A program made the translations under genes and the position numbers. Below are positions 44,014 to 53,355 of a stretch of DNA of 64,000 nucleotides, in pieces; the first letter of the stretch is position 1, and every line of letters starts with the position of its first letter. The notes beneath the pieces were generated by a model. The model had not been told where the DNA came from, did not search any database, and saw nothing but the letters and a program-made list of their open reading frames with translations. Source of the DNA: Streptomonospora alba (GTDB taxonomy: Bacteria > Actinomycetota > Actinomycetes > Streptosporangiales > Streptosporangiaceae); assembly GCF_000826685.1 (NCBI RefSeq), contig NZ_JROO01000010.1, forward strand, positions 158,607-222,606. Reading direction: 5' to 3'.

Positions 44014-44898
44014 ATGACCATCGAACACACCGCGCTCGGTGCGGGCTCGACCCGCGTCATCGAACGCTCCGGCAGCCAAGACGTCGACCTGTTCGAGTTG
44101 CCGACAGACGAGATCCAGGAGGTGTACAAGGAATCGGGGGCGCTGATCTTCCGCGGATTCGACGTCTCCGACCCGACCCGGATGCACTCCTTCGCCGAAA
44201 AGTTCAGCACCCGGTTCAACCGGGACCGGCTTCGCCCGACGGTCGCCGGCAGCGACGGCTACGTCCAGGCCGTCCTCGAGGGACAGGGGTTCGTCGAGCC
44301 GCATGCGGAGCAGGCCAATTCCCCGTTCCGGCCCGATGCGCTGTGGTTCTGCTGCCAGACACCGTCCAAGGACGGCGGCGAGACGCTCCTGTGGGACGGG
44401 GTCCGGGTGTGGGAGCGGCTGGACGAGGATCTGCGGGAGCTTTTCGAGACCAGGCGCATCCGCTTCTTCCAGAAGTACGAGGAGGACAAGTGGCAGCTGT
44501 TCCTCGGCGGGGACGCCACGCTCGAGGACCTGCGGAACACTCTCGACGCGCTGGACGGAGTCTCCTACTTCCTGCACGACGACAGGTCGATCTACCTGGA
44601 GTACGTGGTCTCCGCCGTAGTCACCACGAAGTACGGAAACCACCGCTCGTTCGCCAACAGTCTGATGACCGAGCGGGAGAACACACTCGGGGACGCGATG
44701 GCCCTTGAGGACGGAACGACGATCTCCGATGCCGACATAGGGCGGATCAATGAAGTGATGATGGGAGTGACGGAGGAGATCCCGTGGCAGCCCGGTGATC
44801 TGGCGTTCATCGACAACAGTCGGTTCCTGCACGGCCGCAATCCCTACAATGACCCCGGCCGCCGGATATTCTCCAGCCTCAGTTTCCTCAATTTCTAA
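44014..44898 (+). CDS. TauD/TfdA-type Fe(II)/2-oxoglutarate dioxygenase
   Basis: This 294-residue non-heme iron enzyme has iron ligands His97 and Glu99 (EPHAEQ) and His273 (FLHGR), with Arg283 or Arg284 expected to hold 2-oxoglutarate. Glu replaces the usual Asp in the HxD motif, as in several amino-acid beta-hydroxylases. It sits between the His-like module and the FAAL-Asn module. The likely reaction is beta-hydroxylation of a PCP-bound or free amino acid (His or Asn), but the substrate cannot be read from sequence. Confidence 0.88.
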   Translation: MTIEHTALGAGSTRVIERSGSQDVDLFELPTDEIQEVYKESGALIFRGFDVSDPTRMHSFAEKFSTRFNRDRLRPTVAGSDGYVQAVLEGQGFVEPHAEQANSPFRPDALWFCCQTPSKDGGETLLWDGVRVWERLDEDLRELFETRRIRFFQKYEEDKWQLFLGGDATLEDLRNTLDALDGVSYFLHDDRSIYLEYVVSAVVTTKYGNHRSFANSLMTERENTLGDAMALEDGTTISDADIGRINEVMMGVTEEIPWQPGDLAFIDNSRFLHGRNPYNDPGRRIFSSLSFLNF

Positions 44899-44933
44899 GC
44901 ACCACCCGGTGCCGATCAACGGAGTGTCCCACT

Positions 44934-45065
44934 ATGGGAAATGCGCACCCCACCGAGTACGACCGCGTCGCGAAACCGAGGATATCCACCGACGATGCGG
45001 CTGAACTCCCGATTCGGGAGCAGAAGGAATCGGCAAAGCGCCGGTCGACGGCGTACTCGACCTAG
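44934..45065 (+). CDS. 43-residue small ORF between dioxygenase and FAAL-NRPS
   Basis: ATG 44934 has GGAG ten bases upstream (44921-44924) and encodes MGNAHPTEYDRVAKPRISTD followed by a charged tail (ELPIREQKESAKRR). It ends at TAG 45063-45065, ten bases before the FAAL-NRPS ATG; the FAAL ribosome site AGGTGG overlaps its stop. It has no membrane segment or cysteine. It could be a translational leader, a small partner protein or chance. I do not recognise a family. Confidence 0.4.
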   Translation: MGNAHPTEYDRVAKPRISTDDAAELPIREQKESAKRRSTAYST

Positions 45066-45075
45066 GTGGGCCTCC

Positions 45076-48000
45076 ATGGTGCAGCAGAGCTTCTCGTCCC
45101 TGGCCGAGCTACTCGATTTCCGTGCGGCGACCGCGCCGGACCAGCTCGCTTACACGTTCCTGCAGGACGGCAGTACACCGTCCGATCAGCTGAGCTACGG
45201 CGAGCTGGCCGAGCGTGCCCGCGCTGTCGCCGCGCCGCTGCGGGAAATCGCGGCACCCGGCGACCGCGCGTTGTTGCTCTTCCCGCCTGGACTCGACTTC
45301 GTGGTCGCGCTGTTCGCCTGCTTCGAGGCGCGGGTGACCGCCGTTCCCGCCTATCCACCGGGCAGGCGGGGAAATCTGCAGCTGGAGGCCATCTTCGGCG
45401 ACGCGCGGCCGGCCGCCGTGCTGACCACCGACGCCATCGCCGCCGGCCTGCCGCAGCAGGTCCGCCACGGCCCCGGTACCGACGATGCCGAGCCGCGGCG
45501 GTCCGGCGACATCACTTGCCTGCGTACCGCCTTCGCCGGGGAGGAATCCGGACGACCCGCCCACCGCTACGCCCTGCTGCAGTACACGTCAGGGTCGACC
45601 TCGACGCCCAAGGGGGTAATGGTCAGCGACCGCAACCTCCTGGTCAACTCCGAGCTGATCCGCGGAGCCTTCGATCTTTCGCCATCCAGCGTCTCGGTCA
45701 GCTGGCTGCCCGCCTACCACGACATGGGCCTCATCGACGGGGTGCTGCAACCCATCTACACGGGTTTTCCCGCCTACCTCATGCCGCCCACCGCTTTCCT
45801 CAAGGAGCCGATCCGGTGGTTGGAGGCGGTGTCCGGCTATCGCGCCACCCATTCCGGAGGACCGAACTTCGCCTATACCCTGTGCGCCGAGCGCACCACG
45901 GCCGCCGACCGGCAGGGTCTGGACCTGAGCAGCTGGCTGAGCGCCTACAACGGCGCCGAGCCGATCCGGCCGAACACACTCACCGAGTTCGCGGATACCT
46001 TCGCCCCGTACGGTTTCCGGCCACAGGCAGCCTATCCCTGCTACGGACTGGCCGAGGGCACGCTCATGGTGACGGGTGCCGAGCTCGGCAGAGAGGCGCG
46101 GGTGCTTTCGCTGTCCGGGGACGAGCTGTCGGCCACGGGAACCGCGCGTGAGGCCCAACAGGGCGAGCAGCCCGTCGAACTCGTCGGCTGCGGCCGCCCG
46201 CCAGGAGACGTACGGGTACGGGTGGTCGATCCGGCTTCCCGCGTCGAGCGCGCCCCGGGCCGGGTCGGCGAGATCTGGGTGGGCGGCGAGAGCGTCGCAG
46301 CCGGCTACTGGAACCTCCCGGAGGAGACCGCCAAGACCTTCGGAGTCCGCGTCGCCGACTCCGCAGACGGTCCCTACCTGCGTACCGGGGACCTCGGCTT
46401 CCTGGACGCCGGCGAGCTGTTCGTCACGGGCAGGCTCAAAGACCTGATCGTCATCCGCGGCCGCAACTACTACCCGCAGGATCTGGAACGGATCGTGGAC
46501 GAGTGCCACCCGGCCGTCCGGACCGGATGCGCGGCAGCATTCGCCGTTCCCGGCCCGGACTCCGAGCGGCTGGTCGTCGTCTGCGAGCTCACCCCGGAAG
46601 CGTCCGCGGACGCCGATAACCCGGCCATCGTCCACGCGATCCGGCGCAGTATCCGCGAGCACCACGGATTGCACGTCCACGCGGTCGGTCTGCTGCCGCC
46701 CGGACGCGTACCGAAGACTTCCAGCGGCAAGATCCGGCGGCGGGAGAGCTGTACCCGGTACCTCGACGACACGCTCGGAGAGCTGTACCGGGCTGTGTCC
46801 TCCCCGAAGGAGGCACCGTCCGGACCGGCGGTTGCCCTGCGCGAGACGCTGCTGAAGGTACCGGAACAGGAACGCAAGACGTTGTTGACGAGCTACGTCA
46901 TGGACGCACTCGCCGATCCCGACGAGCAGTTGCCCGAGGAATCGTCTCCGGAGACCACCCTCATCGACCAGGGGGTCGACTCACTCGCCGCGGCCGACCT
47001 GGCCCACCGGATGAGTGCCGAACTGGGGGTGCCGGTCTCGTTGACCGAGTTCCTGGAGAACTCGACCGTCGAGCAGGTCGTCCAACGGCTGCTGGAGCTG
47101 GTCGCCGCCGGCGAATCCTCGGCGGCGCTGTCTGTTCGGGAGCCCGCAGCCACCGCCTCGGAGCGTCCGCTGTCCACGGGCGAGCATGCGCTGTGGTTCC
47201 TGCACGCCTCAGCGCCGGAAAGCCCCGCTTACAACACCTCTTATGCCGCCTGGCTGCCGGATGGCGTCGACCTCGCCGCGCTGCGCGGTGCGGTGGGCTC
47301 GCTGAGCGAGCGGCACCCTGCGTTGCGCACGACCTTCCCGGCGGTCGACGGCCGCCCGCGCGCGGTCGTGCACGACGCGCTACCGGTACCGATCACACAC
47401 GAACATCCGGCATCCGGAGGTGCCGACGAGCAGGAGCTGGAAAAGCGGATCATGGAGTTCCGGGATCAGCCGTTCGATCTGGCGAACGGACCGCTGGTGC
47501 GGGCGCTGATCGTCGATCATGGCGCGGGTCGGCGGGCTCTCGTCCTCGCCGCGCACCACATCGTGGTCGATCTGTGGTCTCTTCGGCACCTACTCGACGA
47601 CCTCAAACGCACCTACACCGGGCGGTCACCGGCATCGGACACCGGCCTGGGGCTGTCGGAGCACATCGCGTGGGTCGCGGACCGTGTCTCAGGCGAGGAG
47701 GGGCAACGGCAGTGGCGATACTGGGCGGAGCAACTCGCCGACGCGCCTGCCGTCCTGACACTCCCGTATGACCGGCCGAGGCCGGCCGTCCAGGGTTCCG
47801 CCGGCGCCAGCGTGAGCCTGCCGCTGGACGACGCGCTGCTGGGTGAGCTCCGGGCCTTCGCGCGAAGGTCGGGAGTGACGCTGTACACGCTGCTGCTGGC
47901 CGCCTACCAGGTGCTGCTGCACCGCTACACCGGAAGCGCCGACTTCGTGGTCGGCACCCCTTCGGCGGCGCGGACACGACCCGAGTCGGCCTCCCTGGTC

Positions 48001-50382
48001 GGCTACCTGGCCAACCAGCTGGTGCTGCGCGCTCGGATAGCGGACAATCCGACCTTCACCGACCACCTCGCCCGAGCGCGGGAGACGGTGCTCGGTGCAC
48101 TGGCCCACCAGGACTTCCCGTTCCCCTTGCTGGTCGAGCGACTCCGGCCGCCGCGCGACCCCAGCTACACCCCCGTCTTCCAGGTGATGTTCGCCCACGA
48201 GAAGACGCCGGCGGCGACGGGTGCGGAGCTGCCGCTCTACCCCATCACGGTGGCCGCCAGCGCGTCGCGGTTCGACCTCACCCTGGCCTGCGTCGAGGAA
48301 GACGACGGCCTTACCACCCGCTGGGAGTACAACACCGATCTATTCGATCACGGCACCATCGAGCGGATGGGCACGCACTTTCGGACCCTGCTCACCGAGA
48401 TCACCAGGCGGCCCGAGCGTCCGATCGGTTCGCTGCAACTGCTCACTGCGGCCGAGCAGCAGCGCGCGATACAGGAATGGAACAGCACGGCCGAGGGCTT
48501 CGAGGCGATCTCCACCCGTACTTCCCCGGCATCCCTGCATCGGCTGATCGCCGAGCACGCGGTGAGCACCCCCGAAGCCGTCGCCGTGAACCACGGCGGA
48601 GTCGAGCTCACTTACCACGACCTCGACCGGAGCGCAAGGGTGCTCGCCGAGCGGCTCGCGGGGCTCGGGATCGGTCCCGGATCACTGGTGGCTGTGAGCC
48701 TGCGGCGATCCCCGGACCTGGTCGTCGCGCTCCTCGCGGTGTTGTGGCGGGGTGCGGCGTTTGTGCCCGTCGATCCTGAGCACCCGCAAAGCCGCATCAA
48801 GCACGTACTGGCCGACACCGGTGCCGCGGCCGTGCTGACCCAGCGTGGGATACACGACCGGTTGCCCGATCACGACGCGGTCGTCCTCGTCGACGAGTCG
48901 CCCGGCGAGTCCGCCGGTTGCCTCCCGAGCGGTTCCATCGCACCGGTGGACGTCGAGCCCGACGGGCTGGCCTACGTCCTCTACACCTCAGGGTCCACCG
49001 GCACACCGAAGGGGGTCATGATCTCCCACGGGTCCATCCTGAACTACCTGACTTGGGCCAACCGCGAATATCGCATGGCTGAGGGCGCCGGTGCGCCGGT
49101 GAGTTCGTCGGTCACCTTCGACGCGACCCTGACCAGCCTGTTCGGGCCGCTGCTGGCCGGCAGGACGGTTCGCCTTCTCAACGAGGGCCAGGAGATCAAC
49201 GAGCTGCGGGATGTGCTCCTCGGCGAGACGTACCAGAGCCTGGTGAAGGCGACGCCCGCCCAGCTGGAACTCCTCCGTGCCGTGCTGCCCGCGCATGCCC
49301 GGCCGATCAACGCAGGAGCACTCGTCGTCGGCGGCGAGGCGTTCCTGCCGGAGAGCCTGGAGTTCTGGCGGAGTCAGGCACCCGGATTACGGATTTACAA
49401 CGAGTACGGCCCCACGGAGGCAACGGTCGGCTGCTGTGTCCACGAGGCGTCGGCACGCCCGCCCCGACCGCGCGGCGTTCCGATCGGACGCCCCATCGCC
49501 AACGCAGAGATCTACGTCCTCGACGCGAACCGGAACATCGTCCCCGTGGGGGTGCCCGGAGAGATATACATCGGCGGAACGGGGCTGGCACAGGGATACC
49601 TGGGCCGGCCCGAGCTCACGTCGCAACGATTCGTCCCGCATCCGTTCCGGACCGGGCCCGGCGCTCGGCTGTATCAGACCGGGGACATCGCACGCTATCT
49701 CCCTGACGGGGCGGTCGAGTACCTCGGCCGGAACGACGAGCAGATCAAGATCCGCGGCGTCCGTGTCGAACTCGGGGAGATCGAGGCGCTACTGCTCGAA
49801 CATCCGGGTGTCCGCGAGGCCGCTGTCACCGCATCCGCAAACACGTCGCTCGATCGGACGCTGACCGCACACATCGTGGCCGAGCACGACACGGACGGCG
49901 GACTCGATGCGCGGCTGCGGAGCTCACTGCGCGAGCGGTTGCCGCATTACATGGTTCCGGCGGCCTTCATCGTGACCGACACGCTTCCGCGCAGCAGGCA
50001 CGGGAAGATCGACCGAGCGGCTCTTCAGCAGGTCGCGCCACCGAAGGAAGCGAACGCCGCCGCCCCGTCGGCTCCCGGCGAGGTAGAACAGCTCGTCGCC
50101 GCCGTCTGGCGGGACGTTCTGCGTTCTCCCGAGGTGGGATCCGACGAGAACTTCTTCGACATCGGCGGAACCTCGGCATTGGCCGCCGAGGTGCAGTCCA
50201 AGCTCTCGACCGCGCTCGACCGGGAGGTCTCACTGATCACCTTGTTCCGATATCCGACCATCGGTTCGCTGGCGAGATCGCTGGCCGGGACAGCCCCTTC
50301 CGGACCGGCGAGTGATGACGATGCGGCCAGGGAACGGGCGCGACGTCGTGCACGTGCCCTCCAGCGCAGGAAGCGCGGCTGA
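45076..50382 (+). CDS. FAAL-ACP-C-A(Asn-like)-PCP lipo-initiation NRPS
   Basis: The 1768-residue protein starts at ATG 45076 with AGGTGG upstream. Residues 1-575 are a fatty acyl-AMP ligase (YTSGSTSTPKGVMVS, SWLPAYHDMGLIDG, LKDLIVIRGRNYYPQDLE) that loads a free fatty acid onto the ACP (590-680, GVDSLAAAD). C is 695-1125, with HHIVVDL (Leu where Gly is usual). A is 1172-1650, code DATKVGEVGK, one change from asparagine (DLTKVGEVGK). PCP is 1670-1740 (IGGTSALAAE, with Thr replacing His/Asp before Ser). It makes an N-acyl-Asn (or similar) starter, without epimerase. The acylase encoded downstream probably removes the lipid later. The fatty acid length is unknown. Confidence 0.93.
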   Translation: MVQQSFSSLAELLDFRAATAPDQLAYTFLQDGSTPSDQLSYGELAERARAVAAPLREIAAPGDRALLLFPPGLDFVVALFACFEARVTAVPAYPPGRRGNLQLEAIFGDARPAAVLTTDAIAAGLPQQVRHGPGTDDAEPRRSGDITCLRTAFAGEESGRPAHRYALLQYTSGSTSTPKGVMVSDRNLLVNSELIRGAFDLSPSSVSVSWLPAYHDMGLIDGVLQPIYTGFPAYLMPPTAFLKEPIRWLEAVSGYRATHSGGPNFAYTLCAERTTAADRQGLDLSSWLSAYNGAEPIRPNTLTEFADTFAPYGFRPQAAYPCYGLAEGTLMVTGAELGREARVLSLSGDELSATGTAREAQQGEQPVELVGCGRPPGDVRVRVVDPASRVERAPGRVGEIWVGGESVAAGYWNLPEETAKTFGVRVADSADGPYLRTGDLGFLDAGELFVTGRLKDLIVIRGRNYYPQDLERIVDECHPAVRTGCAAAFAVPGPDSERLVVVCELTPEASADADNPAIVHAIRRSIREHHGLHVHAVGLLPPGRVPKTSSGKIRRRESCTRYLDDTLGELYRAVSSPKEAPSGPAVALRETLLKVPEQERKTLLTSYVMDALADPDEQLPEESSPETTLIDQGVDSLAAADLAHRMSAELGVPVSLTEFLENSTVEQVVQRLLELVAAGESSAALSVREPAATASERPLSTGEHALWFLHASAPESPAYNTSYAAWLPDGVDLAALRGAVGSLSERHPALRTTFPAVDGRPRAVVHDALPVPITHEHPASGGADEQELEKRIMEFRDQPFDLANGPLVRALIVDHGAGRRALVLAAHHIVVDLWSLRHLLDDLKRTYTGRSPASDTGLGLSEHIAWVADRVSGEEGQRQWRYWAEQLADAPAVLTLPYDRPRPAVQGSAGASVSLPLDDALLGELRAFARRSGVTLYTLLLAAYQVLLHRYTGSADFVVGTPSAARTRPESASLVGYLANQLVLRARIADNPTFTDHLARARETVLGALAHQDFPFPLLVERLRPPRDPSYTPVFQVMFAHEKTPAATGAELPLYPITVAASASRFDLTLACVEEDDGLTTRWEYNTDLFDHGTIERMGTHFRTLLTEITRRPERPIGSLQLLTAAEQQRAIQEWNSTAEGFEAISTRTSPASLHRLIAEHAVSTPEAVAVNHGGVELTYHDLDRSARVLAERLAGLGIGPGSLVAVSLRRSPDLVVALLAVLWRGAAFVPVDPEHPQSRIKHVLADTGAAAVLTQRGIHDRLPDHDAVVLVDESPGESAGCLPSGSIAPVDVEPDGLAYVLYTSGSTGTPKGVMISHGSILNYLTWANREYRMAEGAGAPVSSSVTFDATLTSLFGPLLAGRTVRLLNEGQEINELRDVLLGETYQSLVKATPAQLELLRAVLPAHARPINAGALVVGGEAFLPESLEFWRSQAPGLRIYNEYGPTEATVGCCVHEASARPPRPRGVPIGRPIANAEIYVLDANRNIVPVGVPGEIYIGGTGLAQGYLGRPELTSQRFVPHPFRTGPGARLYQTGDIARYLPDGAVEYLGRNDEQIKIRGVRVELGEIEALLLEHPGVREAAVTASANTSLDRTLTAHIVAEHDTDGGLDARLRSSLRERLPHYMVPAAFIVTDTLPRSRHGKIDRAALQQVAPPKEANAAAPSAPGEVEQLVAAVWRDVLRSPEVGSDENFFDIGGTSALAAEVQSKLSTALDREVSLITLFRYPTIGSLARSLAGTAPSGPASDDDAARERARRRARALQRRKRG

Positions 50383-50388
50383 TCCCCC

Positions 50389-51678
50389 GTGTCCTTGCAG
50401 ATGCGATCCCAGCTGAGGGAACGACTGGGCGTGCTGGCGGTGCCGGGATTCGGCCGACTCTGGCTGTGCAGCACGGCGGACGCGTGGGGAGCCTTTCTGC
50501 TCCCGGTGGCGGTGACGCTGGCTCTGCTGGAAAGCGGTCACGGTGCCTCGGCCCTAGGACTGGTCCTCGCGGCGAAGACCCTCGGACACCTCCTGGCGAC
50601 CGTTCCCGGCGGAATCGCGGCGGATCATTGGTCCCGTCCGCAGATGATCTCCATAGCCTGCCTGGCGAGGGTGCTGTCGACCAGCCTGCTCCTGTTCTGC
50701 ATAACAAGCGGTCCGACGTGGATCGTCGCGGCCTGCGTGTTCGTGGTGGGGGCCGGGGAAGGAATCCTGCGGCCTTCACACTTGGCGCTGGTCGGCGACA
50801 TCGTCCCGGAGCCCCAGCAGCAGTCCGCCATCGCGTTGACCACCATCGCCTTCCGGATCGCCCTGGTGCTTTCGCCCGGGGTGGCCACGGCACTGACTTT
50901 GTGGTCGGGGCCGGCCACCGTGCTGATCGTGTCCATCGTTCTGTGGCTGTGTGCGGCGTTCGCAGTGCGCAAGTTGCCGCGTCATGCCACACCGGAGGGT
51001 GATGAGCACGTTCCGCGCCACACGGAGTCGGTCCGGGACAAACTCTTCGGCGGCTTCCGCGCGGCACGCGCGCAACCGTGGTTCGTCGCCGGACTGCTCG
51101 TTCTCACGATCGTTCTCGGCACCACGGATGCCACCCAACTGGTCCTATTGCCGGTTATCAGCACCGAGCAGTTCGGCACCGAGTCGGTGTATGCGGTGGC
51201 GCTTTCCATGTTCGCGCTCGGTGCGCTGCTGGGTGGCCTGGTCATGTTGCGTTGGCATCCAAGCAAACCGGGCCGGTTGGCCATGATCGGCCTCGCGTTC
51301 TGCGCGGCGATCCCGTTCTCTCTCGCGTTCTCGGAGATCGCCTGGCCGATATTTGTAGCGCATTTCGTCGCCGGAGTTGGCATGGAGGTTTTCAATGTCA
51401 CGTGGTTCGCTGCCATCCAGCGCGAGTTCGCCACCGACGTGCGTGCTCGTGTCACTTCGCTGGACTTTCTGATCTCGTACTCGGTCAGTCCGTTGAGCCT
51501 TGCCGTGGTACCACTGGCAGTGGCGGCCGTTGGCACACAGCCGGTGCTGGTGTTCATGGGTGCAGCTGTCATTCTGGGAGGTCTCTGTGCATTGGCGGTT
51601 CCCGGAATGAGTCTGTTTCGAACTGCCACCGCCGTGTCGGCTGAAAAGGAGTCCGGCAGCCGAGGCGGTGATCTTTAG
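50389..51678 (+). CDS. MFS-family exporter
   Basis: This 429-residue membrane protein has about twelve hydrophobic segments, and a loop after the second carries GGIAADHWSRPQM, the GxxxDxxxR type of MFS motif A. A charged cytosolic loop lies around residues 195-225. GTG 50389, seven bases after the NRPS stop, is taken as start; ATG 50401 is possible. It probably exports the finished or lipidated product, handing it to the secreted acylase. It may also give resistance. Confidence 0.88.
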   Translation: MSLQMRSQLRERLGVLAVPGFGRLWLCSTADAWGAFLLPVAVTLALLESGHGASALGLVLAAKTLGHLLATVPGGIAADHWSRPQMISIACLARVLSTSLLLFCITSGPTWIVAACVFVVGAGEGILRPSHLALVGDIVPEPQQQSAIALTTIAFRIALVLSPGVATALTLWSGPATVLIVSIVLWLCAAFAVRKLPRHATPEGDEHVPRHTESVRDKLFGGFRAARAQPWFVAGLLVLTIVLGTTDATQLVLLPVISTEQFGTESVYAVALSMFALGALLGGLVMLRWHPSKPGRLAMIGLAFCAAIPFSLAFSEIAWPIFVAHFVAGVGMEVFNVTWFAAIQREFATDVRARVTSLDFLISYSVSPLSLAVVPLAVAAVGTQPVLVFMGAAVILGGLCALAVPGMSLFRTATAVSAEKESGSRGGDL

Positions 51679-51711
51679 GTGGTTCCGATCGAGTTCCAAG
51701 GTGGCGAGTCG

Positions 51712-53343
51712 ATGTCGACTCGGGCGGCCTCATTGAATGAGGTCATCGAGATGACGGCCAGAGATTACCCGGATAATGTGGCACTGTCCGATACGGTGTC
51801 CACCCTGACCTATGAGCAGCTTCTTTCCCGTGCCTCGGCGATGGCGACCGGATTGGCCGATCAGGGTGTGCGCAAAGGAGATATGGTAGGTCTCCTGGTT
51901 GAACGGTCGGTGGACGTCGTTATTGGGATTCTGGCGATCCTCCGCTGTGGCGCTGCCTATGTTCCGATTGACCCCAGCTATCCCACCGATCGGCAGGAAT
52001 TCGTTCTCCGGGATTCCGGAGTGTCACTCGTGGTCGGCCGTTCCGGTGCGCTCGGCAGCGCCGAATGGGCGGGCACCGTGCGGACCCACGAGGCGGACTC
52101 GGCGGGCGACGGCCGCGAACCGGGCAGCGGCGAGTCAGCCGTGGAGGTGGGACCGGCCGATCCGGCGTATGTGATCTACACCTCGGGGTCCACCGGTGTG
52201 CCCAAGGGGTGCGTGGTGACGCACGGCAACGTGGTCAGCCTGCTGCACGCCGCGCTGCCGCTGCTCACCGTGAATGCCGACGACAGGTGGTCGATCTTCC
52301 ACTCGTTCAGCTTCGATGTCTCGGTGTGGGAGCTGTGGGCCGCCCTGGCTACCGGCGCCAAGGCGGTGGTTGTACCGCACGAGGCGACCCAGGTGCCTGC
52401 ATCGCTGGTGCATGTCCTGGTTCAGGAGGAGGTAACGGTGCTGAGCCAGGTGCCATCGGTATTCCGGTATTTCTCCAGTCTGCAGCGCTATCCGGCCGCG
52501 CAACTCAGATACGTCATCTTCGCTGGTGAGAACATAGATCTCGGGAGCGTCGGCCGATTCTGGTCACAATGCGACGGATACCGGCCCGAGGTTATCAACA
52601 TGTATGGGATCACCGAGACCACGGTGCACTCGACGTTCCGGCGGATTACCGAGTCCGATCTGTCCTCGGAGGGTTCTCCTATCGGAACGGCGCTGCCGCA
52701 CCTGACTATCGAGTTGCGCAGCGAACAACCACCGCACCGGCCGGTCGAGGACGGTGAGATCGGCGAAATGTGGGTCTCCGGTGACGGTGTCGCCAGAGGT
52801 TACCTGAACCGTCCCCAGCTCACTGCCCAAAAATTCGTGACGGATGGATCGTCCAGGACTAGAAAACGCTATTACCGATCCGGCGATCTGGCTCGCCGAA
52901 TGCCGGACGGCGAACTCGAATATCGCGGCCGCAATGATCATCAAGTGAAGTTGCGCGGATTCCGGGTCGAACTCGGAGAGATCGAGTCGGCGATTCGCGC
53001 ACAAGCCGGAGTGCTAGACGCTGCGGTGTGCGTGGTGACGAGACGGACCGGATCGCAACTCCTGGTGGCCGCGGTCGTCCCCATCGAACGGGAGAGCGAG
53101 CAGAACGAAACGATAGGCCGGATCGGCGCCAAGTTGGCGGCAAAGTTGCCCCGCTACATGATCCCCGAACGCTGTTTTTTTGCAACGTCATTGCCGCTGA
53201 CATTGTCAGGCAAGCTCGACCGCAACGAACTGGAAAAGATGGCGTTGGAAGCCGTGGCGCAGAGCGGGCCCGGCCGCCGGCCGACAGCACCAATGATCAC
53301 TTCGGTCACCGGGAACCAGTCGCCGAGCGGCGATCACAGATAG
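51712..53343 (+). CDS. Stand-alone adenylation domain (Thr-like)
   Basis: This 543-residue A domain has no C or PCP. ATG 51712 follows AAGGTGG. Core motifs are YTSGSTGVPKG, YGITETT (Ile for the usual Pro), YYRSGDLARR, GRNDHQVKLRGFR and GKLDR. The code read by eye is DVWSIAMVHK, sharing seven positions with threonine (DFWNIGMVHK). Since the last cluster gene is C-PCP-TE without an A domain, this enzyme probably charges that PCP in trans. The C-terminal tail (about 520-543) is disordered. Confidence 0.9.
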   Translation: MSTRAASLNEVIEMTARDYPDNVALSDTVSTLTYEQLLSRASAMATGLADQGVRKGDMVGLLVERSVDVVIGILAILRCGAAYVPIDPSYPTDRQEFVLRDSGVSLVVGRSGALGSAEWAGTVRTHEADSAGDGREPGSGESAVEVGPADPAYVIYTSGSTGVPKGCVVTHGNVVSLLHAALPLLTVNADDRWSIFHSFSFDVSVWELWAALATGAKAVVVPHEATQVPASLVHVLVQEEVTVLSQVPSVFRYFSSLQRYPAAQLRYVIFAGENIDLGSVGRFWSQCDGYRPEVINMYGITETTVHSTFRRITESDLSSEGSPIGTALPHLTIELRSEQPPHRPVEDGEIGEMWVSGDGVARGYLNRPQLTAQKFVTDGSSRTRKRYYRSGDLARRMPDGELEYRGRNDHQVKLRGFRVELGEIESAIRAQAGVLDAAVCVVTRRTGSQLLVAAVVPIERESEQNETIGRIGAKLAAKLPRYMIPERCFFATSLPLTLSGKLDRNELEKMALEAVAQSGPGRRPTAPMITSVTGNQSPSGDHR

Positions 53344-53355
53344 GAGGAGCTGCGC

